A program made the position numbers and the translations under genes. Of a stretch of DNA of 64,000 bases, positions 57,007 through 64,000 are shown in pieces. The stretch comes from Symbiodinium natans (taxonomy: Eukaryota > Sar > Dinophyceae > Suessiales > Symbiodiniaceae). The stretch spans positions 790,262 through 854,261 of the forward strand of contig CAJNDS010000902.1 of assembly GCA_905221605.1 (NCBI GenBank), written 5' to 3'. The stretch's first letter is position 1. Every line of letters begins with the position of its first letter. The notes below the pieces were generated by a model. It saw nothing but the letters and a program-made list of their open reading frames with translations, searched no databases and was not told the DNA's origin.

Positions 57007-57164
57007 GCAAGCCCCCCAAAACCTGTACTACCATTCTTATCACCAGAAATATGGCGTTGTTCATTCCCATTGCTAACGTTTTATTCGTATTATTACCATT
57101 ATTGCTGTTAGTTTTTGCAGATTTAATCGTCATTCTGATTATGAGCATTTCTACGTATTGTTGT

Positions 57165-57540
57165 AATTGTAATGACCATTCGTATGACTATTATGCCTAT
57201 CTTTATGGCTAGTAGTATCACTATAAGTATTGCCACTATCACTATTATTACTTCCAAGAGTTTTTTTATTGCGATGATCACGACTATTATTCTGATGACT
57301 ATTATGTTGACTACTATGATTGATGACTATGATTATGACTATTACTACTACGAGTACTACTACTATAATTATTACCCTCGTTACTCATATTACTACGATT
57401 ATCTTTATTGCTATGATCGTGACGATTTTGTGACTATTGTGATGACTACTACGAGTACTATTCTGACTATTACACTAATCCTCGTGTTCCTACGAGTTTT
57501 ATCTCCGTTTTATTACTAGTACGATTTCGAGTATCATTGC
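57165..57540. repeat. ACT/ATT-rich degenerate triplet region
   Basis: Degenerate ACTATT/ACTACT triplets make several frames open. No gene seen. Confidence 0.8.
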
Positions 57541-57645
57541 TAGTATTATGTTTTTTGTAATTTTTATTACTACGCGGAGGACCTAGCCCTGCAGCCCCAA
57601 AATGCAGGAGCCTGTAAAGACTTGGCCGTGGGGGGTCTGGGGTTG

Positions 57646-57786
57646 CTTGGAGGTTCATGGTACTTATTAACCAACTATAACTGTACTTATAACTGTACTT
57701 ATAACCATATTAGGGCACTTAAGGGGCTTATAAGTGGGTTATAAGTACAATTATAATTGGTTAATAAGTACCATGAACCTCCAAGT
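57646..57786. mobile_element. Family 2 element, complete copy
   Basis: About 141 nt. The ends CTTGGAGGTTCATGGTACTT and its inverse are near perfect for over 25 nt, and an internal ACTGTACTTATA is repeated. Confidence 0.82.
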
Positions 57787-57877
57787 GGAGATCACCCGAA
57801 ACCTACAGTTTCAAAAGCCCTGAACCTGCGATGCGCTATGGAGCCCGAAAAGCCCTGAAGCCCTATAGAGCTCCTAG

Positions 57878-57925
57878 GTGGGAGTGGTGGTGGTGGTGGT
57901 AGTGGTCGTCGTAGTCGTCGTAGTC

Positions 57926-58008
<83 letters not shown>

Positions 58009-58009
58009 C

Positions 58010-58071
<62 letters not shown>

Positions 58072-58122
58072 TGTTGTTGTTGTTGTTGTTGTTGTAGTGG
58101 TACTAGCAGTAGTAGTAGTGGC

Positions 58123-58183
<61 letters not shown>

Positions 58184-58240
58184 CTAGCAGCAGGAGCAGC
58201 AAATGGATGAGGAGGAGGAGGAGGAGGAGGAGTAGTCGCA
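57878..58240. repeat. (GTA)n/(GTT)n/(GGA)n trinucleotide array
   Basis: About 100 triplets, mostly AGT, with an internal TTG block (58,070-58,095) and an AGG block at the right end. Homopolymeric ORFs in all frames are artefacts. Confidence 0.97.
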
Positions 58241-58812
58241 GTAGTAGAGGCCTAAACTTCTTCTGAGGAGACGACGCTGTCCATGGCAAACTATCTGTCT
58301 ACGACCACGCGGACGACCACCATGGTTACGCTTGAGATCCTGACGCCACTGAGCCTTGCCTGCATGGGTCTTGGGGGGTCTTACGGGGGGTTGGGGTTTG
58401 TCGGGTTTGTAGGTTTTGTAGGGTTGGTAGGGCTTATAACTAGGGTTTATAGGGTCTATTGGGTTTGTTGGGTTGATTGGGTTTATAGGGTTCATTGGGT
58501 TTGTTGGGTTTACTGGGTTGATAGGGTTGAGGGTTCAAAAAGGTGTATAGGGTTTACAGAGTTTAGGGCTTAGAAGCTTAAGGTATGATCATCGGCCAAA
58601 TCTTAAGCTTGGGTTGTTGGTGCCAGAGTTCATAGTAACTAATACCACCCTAAACCCTAAACCCTAAACCCTAAACCCTAAACCCTAAACCCTAAACCCT
58701 AAACCCTAACCCCTAAACCCTAAACCCTAAACCCTAGAGGGAGTCAAAGCTTCTGTCGCCGCTTCTGACCCATCACTCTTGAAGAGGACACATGCGGCCT
58801 AGACCCTAAAGG

Positions 58813-59004
58813 CTAGGATGCCCAGCAGTACCCTTATTCCCTTTTTTGGGGGGTTTAGGTTCCCTTCTAAACCCCTTTAAACCCTAAACCCTAAACCCTA
58901 AACCCTAAACCCTAAACCCTAAACCCTAAACCCTAAACCCTAAACCCTAAACCCCTAAGCAAAGAAGGGCACCCTTTCAAAGCCTTGGTTGCTGGGCAGC
59001 CTAG
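58813..59004. mobile_element. Family 1 element split by a telomere array
   Basis: Both halves match family 1 (CTAGGATGCCCAGCAG at the left, GGTTGCTGGGCAGCCTAG at the right). Between CCCCTTTAA and GCAAAGAAGGGC lies a CCCTAAA array (58881-58957). Sibling copies read straight from CCCCTTTAA to GCAAAAA. Confidence 0.85.
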
Positions 59005-59198
59005 AAGGCCTCTCCCACTTCCGAACCCACGCCGCATTGAGCTGCTTGTCAAGCTACACCCTGCACTTTAGGTTGAGGGTTTAGGGTTTAGGGTTTAGGG
59101 TTTAGGGTTTAGGGTTTAGGGTTTAGGGTTTAGGGTTTAGGGCTGCGCTCGTGAGTTTTATGCCTTGGTTAGGGCCCTTCATTGTGCCCCCTCTTCAG

Positions 59199-59257
59199 GT
59201 GTGGAGGGGAACAAGGTAGCCCAGAAAAGCGCGAATTTCAACGGTGAGGTGAACCAG
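59199..59257 (+). CDS. Exon-like island with canonical GT donor
   Basis: Preceded by CCCCCTCTTCAG| and followed by |GTAAAG, it reads VEGNKVAQKSANFNGEVNQ. It may be the exon before the ANF-like exons. This is one of the few islands with a good GT donor. Confidence 0.4.
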
Positions 59258-59417
59258 GTAAAGCCACCCCCGCTCTTTTAACAGGTCCCCTTGACTTGAC
59301 GTCCTTTGTAGGAGGGGAAATAAACACCCCTAAACGGATTACGCTAAACCCTAAACCTTAAACCCTGAACCCTAAACCCTAAACCCTACAGCCTAAACCC
59401 TAAACCCCAACGTTCAG

Positions 59418-60719
59418 GCCTTTGACTGGCAGCTGGAATGGCGGGCAGACATTCCGGCTCGCGGCGCGCCTGGCAGAGGACATCATCAACCAGGACCCCC
59501 CCCCTCAAAGCACCAACAAACCCTGACATCCCTGTTTCTACTATTGGGGTTTAGGGTTTAGGGTTAGGGTTTAGGGTTTAAGAACACCGGGTAATGTTGA
59601 TTACCATCTTTCATTCTTGCGGGGGGGTTCTTAAGCAACCAGTAGAGTTTGGGTTTAGGGTGAGTCTAGGGGGGGTGGTTTAGGGCTTGGAGGAGTCTAG
59701 GGGTTCAGGGTTTTGAGGCGCAATTTTGGTTTAGGGTTTAGGGTTTTGGGTTTTGGGTTTTGGGTTTAGGGTTTAGGGTTTAGGGTATCAGGTTTTCATA
59801 TAACATAAATGTGTGCCGGGGCAGAACACACAAAGACCACCACGACAACAATCCAAACAAGGCCGTGGGGCCTTAGCGTAATGTAGGGTCTACTGAGGTA
59901 TGTTGGGGCTGTAAGGAAGAGATTATATTGTGGAATAAGATTTTAAGGATCCCTTCTAGGCGTCCTTCGCACCTCCCCGTAGAATGGATTCTCGAAGCGA
60001 ATCCGTCCAAGAGCCCGAGAGGCTTAGGGTATAGGGTTTAGGGTTTAGGGTTTAAGGTTACCCTTAGGGTTTAGGGTTTAGGGTTTAGGGTGTAGGGTTT
60101 AGGGTTTAGGGTTTAGGGTTTAGGGTTTAGGGTTTAGGGTTTAGGGTTTAGGGTTTAGGGTTTAGGGTTTAGGGTTTAGGGTTTTGAGTTGAGGGTTTAG
60201 GGTTTAGGGTTCAGGGTTTAGGGTTTAGGGTTTAGGGTTTAGGGTTTAGGGACACCGAGCGGTGGAAGGTCGAAACAGCATACTGCACGGAGGCAGGAGC
60301 ATGATGGGGACCACGGGACGCGAACGGGGCATAGGCTCAGCGTGATGTGTCATGTTAGAGGACGCGAAATGCATGTCACGATGGGAGCCACCAAGCCTCC
60401 CGTTGCAGGGTTGCTGTTGAGAAAAACTCCCGCAAGATGAGTTTAGATTTAGAGTAAACGATGTGCTTTCGGGGGGGGGGGAGGGGATTTCGGGGGTTAT
60501 AACCCTAAAACCTGAACCCTAAACGCTAAACCTTTAAGCCAATATGATGTCGGAATACGAAAACCCTAAGCTCTAATTTAGGGTTTACAGGGCCATTCTG
60601 AACCTAAATCCTGCAGCCTAAACCCTAAACCCCAAACCCTAAACCCTAAATAGCAGCCCTGGAGGACCAGATAATTCTCCCTGGCTATCAGATCAAGCAC
60701 GCCTTCTATGACGACAAGT
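59418..60719 (+). CDS. Gene C fragment: ANF-receptor/type I periplasmic-binding-protein-like domain
   Basis: Exon 1 (59418-59493) reads PLTGSWNGGQTFRLAARLAE then DIINQ. Exon 2 (60665-60719) continues DQIILPGYQIKHAFYDDK, after which a GC donor would split the following Cys codon. The pattern (LTGSW.GG, AARLA..IN, ILPGY.I...YDDKC) is the N-terminal lobe of the ANF_receptor/Peripla_BP fold found in class C receptors, guanylate cyclase receptors and amino-acid-binding proteins. The intron between the two exons has a GA donor (59494), an AG|G acceptor and the same GACC after each boundary. Later exons of this domain are not visible before the telomere-repeat field ends. It could be the 3' continuation of another gene in the window; that cannot be decided here. 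Confidence 0.6.
60040..60250 (+). repeat. Last large telomere-type arrays
   Basis: About 200 nt of TTTAGGG units with a few interruptions, inside the ANF-like gene intron 59494-60664. Only one small array (60768-60826) occurs further right. Confidence 0.95.
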
Positions 60720-60904
60720 GCAGCCCTAGCACCGATCCGCCGGCTCACTTGAGAACTTGGGAGATCCTAGGGTTTAGGGTTTGGGGTTTAGGGTTTAGGG
60801 TTTAGGGTTTAGGGTTTAGGGTTTATAGAACTTGTATAGGGTTTGGGTCCCAAAAAGTTTTGGGCGAAAGTTTCGACCGTGACCGATTTTTTTTGAACTA
60901 GTTT

Positions 60905-61203
60905 TTCATTTTAGGAGGGGAGCATTTTAGGAGGGGGGGAGGGGGGGATAGGGGGGGGATAGGGGGGGATAGGGGGGGACAGGAGGAGTCGGGGATAGGG
61001 GGGGAGATAGGGGGGGAGGGGGGAGATAGGGGGGGGATAGGGGGGGATAGGGGGATGAGGGGGGGGGATGGGGGGGGGGAATGGGGGTGGGGGATGAGTG
61101 GGGGGGGAATGGGGGGGGGGATGGGGGGGATGGGGGGGGGGATGGATGGATGGATGGGGGGGGATGGATGGATGGGGGGGCATGGATGGGGGTGGGGGAT
61201 GGA
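60905..61203. repeat. GGGGGGATA-type minisatellite
   Basis: G-rich array with ATA, GATGG and AAT punctuation, immediately right of the last telomere-type array. A second array of the same kind lies at 62,165-62,335. Confidence 0.93.
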
Positions 61204-61235
61204 TTCCTGAAAATCGCGGCTGAGACCAGCGCTAC

Positions 61236-61526
61236 TTGCTAGCATCTTCGCTCACCCTGAGGCCTGGCTTCACATGTCAAAGGTGCGGCGCTGTGTTCAG
61301 CACCAAGCAGAAGCTCGGAGGGCACAGGAGCCACTGCAAGAGCGCGGGAAAAATGGCAAAGTGGAGCTTCGGAGATATTTCTGGCACCTGCGCAGAGTAT
61401 CACATCGAGCTGAGCGCTGCTGCCATGCAACGTCAAGATTCGCCTGCGATGAGGCATATTCGGCTTAGTCTTGCACCAGGTGGCATGTGGTTTAAAGCCG
61501 CTGCGGGCGGCGCATTCGTGTCATGA
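61236..61526 (+). CDS. Putative C2H2/C2HC zinc-finger segment
   Basis: A 96-codon open frame (first codon TTG in this reading, so the true start is likely upstream or in another exon) contains FTCQRCGAVFSTKQKLGGHR followed by SHC. This is C-x2-C, 12 residues, then H-x3-C, with KQKLGGH recalling the QALGGH finger type of plants. The rest has no recognised domain. It lies between two G-rich minisatellites in DNA without telomeric repeats. The single finger and lack of a start lower confidence. Confidence 0.35.
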   Translation: MLASSLTLRPGFTCQRCGAVFSTKQKLGGHRSHCKSAGKMAKWSFGDISGTCAEYHIELSAAAMQRQDSPAMRHIRLSLAPGGMWFKAAAGGAFVS

Positions 61527-61704
61527 TGCATCTGCAATCCAACCAGCATCTTCTCCATGCCATAGCAGTAAGGGCATGCATGATACATACACATGCATAC
61601 ACATATCATATATGTTTACGCACATACCGAATAATAAGACATGCACCCTAAACTGATCATCCTCATAAAGGAATCTTCATGAGTTTGAGTTCGGCGTTCC
61701 AGCT

Positions 61705-62193
61705 TTGAAAGCATCCACCAGAATCCATCTCCGCCATGGATCGAAGCCGAAGTCCAATCAGGCACTTGTGCCTGGGCGAGGGGGTTGGTGGGGGGGTGCC
61801 CGGGAGGGGGGGGGTTCAAAATCCTTCTGCATTTTCAAAGCAGCCAAAGTTGCACTGAAGAAGTGTCCTGGCAAGGCTGGCAAAGGCCCAGAGCGCAAAC
61901 GAGGACGGCGCGGCCGACGAGGTGTGGAAGAGCTGGCATATGTTTGCGTTTGCCTTTTAGTTGCTTGTCCTGCAGCTCTCTTGCAGCTCAGGGCAGAGAG
62001 GTTTCGAATGTCTTGTCTGCGAAGGCAGTTCAGCCGATGGTTTTGCACAGTACAGCGTGAGTGCAAGTGGCATCCGAATCTGCAGCTGCTGAATGACTGC
62101 TATGTCCAATGGCTGTGCTGTTTGCGAGTTTGGCGTGACACAAATCTGTTGAGCCTTCATGCATTGGGGGGAGGGGGGGATAGGGGGGGGTAG
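61705..62193 (+). CDS. Unrecognised open frame between minisatellites
   Basis: A 162-codon open frame. The middle part (CIFKAAKVALKKCPGKAGKG, then a run of basic residues and a Cys/Leu/Trp-rich tail) is not low complexity, but the left part is G-run derived and the right end runs into the minisatellite. Overlapping frames are also open. It could be an exon or chance. Confidence 0.18.
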   Translation: MKASTRIHLRHGSKPKSNQALVPGRGGWWGGAREGGGSKSFCIFKAAKVALKKCPGKAGKGPERKRGRRGRRGVEELAYVCVCLLVACPAALLQLRAERFRMSCLRRQFSRWFCTVQRECKWHPNLQLLNDCYVQWLCCLRVWRDTNLLSLHALGGGGDRGG

Positions 62194-62335
62194 GGGGGGA
62201 TAGGGGGGGAATAGGCTGGGGGAGATAGGGGGGGATCGGGGGGGATAGGGGTAAGGGGGGATAGGGGGGGAATAGGGGGGTACAGGGGGGGATAGGGGGG
62301 GATAGGGGGGGACAGGGGGGGACATAGGGGGTCTT
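62165..62335. repeat. GGGGGGATAG minisatellite
   Basis: About 17 units of GGGGGGATAG with CAGG and AATA variants, same family as 60,905-61,203. The proline-rich minus-strand ORFs are artefacts. Confidence 0.95.
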
Positions 62336-62446
62336 GTTGCTGCGAGTACGGATGGTGTAGCCGGCGCGCCCGTCAGTGTGTTTTATTCCGAACTCCACGT
62401 CGTCTGAGTGGAAATCTGACATGCCAACAGTGCGACTTGCTGACTT

Positions 62447-63433
62447 TTGAGGCATTTCTTCAGGCTGGCTGTGCACTCATCCATCACAATTTTCAACACA
62501 ACGGGCTCTACCACTACGACGAGTACCGCAGGTTGCTTGGTCGAGTGTTACGTCCTTTCCCATGGCCGGAAAGATGAGGAGACAAGGGCCATCTGGGCAA
62601 TGCTGCCTCAGTGCCGTCCATGTGTCCATGCGGTCCCGACTACAACAGTGGCGTCAACCAGAACCGTGGATTGCACCATATGTCGTTTCATGTTACCGCA
62701 AGCCTTTGCGGCCACACCTAGCTGTGCAGGGTGTCCGCCGCCGACTACTACCAGGGCTGCGATAAGGCGCGCCGCAGAAACGACGAGATCCCCGGAAGTG
62801 CCAGGCAAGCCTGCGTTGAGTCTGAGGTCCGCTTCACGCGTCAGGGCGGCTCCGAATGTGCCAGTGTTGGAACCGGAGCCTGGTGATCAACCAGGGGCTC
62901 CCGTGGGCTACTATCGGTCAGGGTTTGAGACCACAGAGCCTACAGTTGGTGTGAGCTGGAATCAGCAAAATCTGGCGTTTACATTCCGCCGAGTGAAGGT
63001 TGGTGGGGATGTGACAAACACTGAACCATCCCTGGTCACCCACCTTGTGGCTAAGGACCTCTCCTCAAACATTGGGCTTGAGTGGAAGTTCAGTCGTGAA
63101 GGAACGGAATTCACGAGCGATGACTTCTTCGCGGCCTCAGCTGAGGACCAGGCCAAAATGATGGCTGAGATTGAAGGGGCCTTATCAGCATTGGAATTGG
63201 AAGTCTTCAGTTACTCGCTGGAGGTGCCTACCGAGGATTGCTTCGCGATGATGAGAAAGGGGCCCAAAGCCTTGGAATCTAGGCCTGAGTGCCTGACAAG
63301 CACCGGGACCAGGGTCCTGACTTGGTTTGAGTACTTGTACTCCGCGACCGTTTGGAGCAGGATGCCAAGGTCGGACGGGTGTTGCGATACCAGTGGGACT
63401 GCATCCCTCCTCATCTGCAGGCCGGTGGGCTGA
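62447..63433 (+). CDS. Large unrecognised ORF (328 codons)
   Basis: ATG at 62447 to TGA at 63434. This is the longest open frame in the window that is not repeat-derived. The first third is Thr/Ala/Arg-rich and may be non-coding. From about 62,860 the sequence looks gene-like: ETTEPTVGVSWNQQNLAFTF, then VTHLVAKDLSSNIGLEWKFS, FFAASAEDQAKMMAEIEGAL and FSYSLEVPTEDCF. No domain recognised. Downstream, frame +3 is open and gene-like at 63,430-63,650 (LYFKVDGTQLASLYEVDLAH) and the original frame resumes at 63,662 to the window end. This suggests either introns or frameshifts. Confidence 0.42.
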   Translation: MRHFFRLAVHSSITIFNTTGSTTTTSTAGCLVECYVLSHGRKDEETRAIWAMLPQCRPCVHAVPTTTVASTRTVDCTICRFMLPQAFAATPSCAGCPPPTTTRAAIRRAAETTRSPEVPGKPALSLRSASRVRAAPNVPVLEPEPGDQPGAPVGYYRSGFETTEPTVGVSWNQQNLAFTFRRVKVGGDVTNTEPSLVTHLVAKDLSSNIGLEWKFSREGTEFTSDDFFAASAEDQAKMMAEIEGALSALELEVFSYSLEVPTEDCFAMMRKGPKALESRPECLTSTGTRVLTWFEYLYSATVWSRMPRSDGCCDTSGTASLLICRPVG

Positions 63434-64000
63434 TGCGCTGTTGGCGGATACGACGGTTTCCCCTTCCAGTCTGTACTTCAAAGTGGACGGAACGCAGCTG
63501 GCGTCGCTTTATGAGGTAGATCTGGCTCATCTTGGGGTTGGGGCCACGATCACTTACGCGGATCGACAGTATTCCACACCGAGGATGCCTGTTTTCCTTC
63601 TGACCAAAGCCTGTCGATTGACGCTATTCAATCCTCTCTGGTCTCATTTTCGGCCCGTTGAGGCCGGACCGGAGAGGTGTGGATCATGCCCCGTGGGGCG
63701 GACCACGTGCGGGCGTCGATCACGCAGAAGCGCGCACCAGCCCGGGTCTCTTGTGCGCAGCATTGCGAAAGCTTGATGACGATTCAGATGGCTCCCGCTA
63801 TATCCGAAATCTTGATGGTAGATGGAACTGTGCACGACCACTCGCGGACACTCCCTTTCGTCGTGTATGGGGGAGCGCACGAGTTCGATTCTCAACATTC
63901 CCTCGACCATCCTCGTATGATTGAAAGCACTCATGTTGCGCGTAACTTTCGAGCCTCTACTGATACGAGCAGCATATCCCCCTCCGAGTGGGTTGGTGGG
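63434..64000 (+). CDS. Possible continuation of the 62447 gene, open at the window end
   Basis: Two further gene-like segments: 63,430-63,650 in a shifted frame (VDLAHLGVGATITYADRQYS), then 63,662-64,000 in the original frame (EVWIMPRGADHVRASITQKR, then LPFVVYGGAHEFDSQHSLDH and SPSEWVG), with no stop before the window ends. They could be successive exons or pieces of a frameshifted pseudogene. Product unknown. Confidence 0.28.

Larger units (their letters stand above)
1..60826. repeat. Interstitial telomere-repeat field (TTTAGGG/CCCTAAA)
   Basis: Perfect and degenerate heptamer arrays of about 2 to 27 units recur every few hundred bases, in both orientations and without a consistent switch point. 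Between them lie short unique islands of about 60-300 nt, many of which read as exons. Common degenerate units are TTCAGGG, TTTGGGG, CTTAGGG and TGTAGGG. Gene-free stretches not otherwise annotated hold this material. The last clear array ends near 60,826. A true chromosome end would be one long array in one orientation, so this is internal. Confidence is high for the pattern; its cause is inferred. Confidence 0.97.

Noticed and set aside
57792-58289. Poly-Leu, poly-Val and poly-Ser ORFs
   Set aside because: Trinucleotide repeat translations in every frame.
1-60826. Land plant origin suggested by TTTAGGG
   Set aside because: The cox1 insert is alveolate-like and highly divergent from plant cox1, and GC/GA donors with AG|G acceptors are not plant splicing.
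60898-61245. Proline-rich minus-strand ORFs here and at 61957-62476
   Set aside because: They are the reverse reading of the GGGGGGATA minisatellites.
1-64000. Dinoflagellate spliced-leader relics, CRISPR arrays, bacterial operons, rRNA genes, viral genes
   Set aside because: I looked for the spliced-leader core TTTTGGCTCAAG, for spaced identical repeats, for rRNA-like conserved blocks and for viral hallmark motifs, and found nothing I could support.

Overview
The window is nuclear DNA of a dinoflagellate, or a very close alveolate relative. Four things point there. (1) Short arrays of the heptamer TTTAGGG/CCCTAAA occur every few hundred bases in both orientations, and this is the telomere unit used by dinoflagellates, apicomplexans and plants. 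(2) The reconstructed introns have GC or GA 5' splice sites and almost always AG|G acceptors, a known dinoflagellate habit. (3) A broken mitochondrial cox1 of alveolate type is inserted at 36.0-36.9 kb. (4) The base composition and codon use of the exons fit.

Layout: bases 1 to about 60,830 are an interstitial telomere-repeat field. It also holds variant arrays (TTTATAGGG, TTTAGGGG, TGTAGGG, TTCGGG), microsatellites, long G or C runs, and at least eight families of short inverted-repeat elements that look like non-autonomous DNA transposons. Tiny coding exons (about 27-135 nt) sit in this field, roughly one per kilobase. The field stops abruptly near 60.83 kb. From about 60.9 kb to the end there are no telomeric heptamers, only two GGGGGATA-type minisatellites and longer open frames, including a C2HC/C2H2 finger-like segment and a 328-codon ORF I cannot identify.

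The main coding result is a pair of paralogous plus-strand genes: A (exons from 11.76 to 22.66 kb, probably on to 23.7 kb) and B (28.71 to 43.35 kb). Each encodes an ectodomain very like the double-Cache (dCache) sensor domain of bacterial methyl-accepting chemotaxis proteins. Their exons can be joined by eye into collinear, in-frame, mutually alignable proteins. Together with one intron of a third gene (an ANF-receptor/periplasmic-binding-protein-like domain at 59.4-60.7 kb) this gives 20 introns. By my reading 13 have GC donors, 7 have GA donors and none has GT. Only two intron positions are shared between A and B; the rest are specific to one copy, so most introns appear to have been gained (or lost) after the duplication. 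Intron bodies are built largely from telomere-like sequence, mobile elements and the mitochondrial insert.

Several inverted-repeat elements are themselves interrupted by telomere arrays, and sibling copies show the uninterrupted state. I infer that telomere repeats are being added at internal sites, for example by telomerase or template-copying repair at breaks, and that this process, together with small DNA elements, built the introns. All functional calls come from reading the sequence; nothing was searched or computed.
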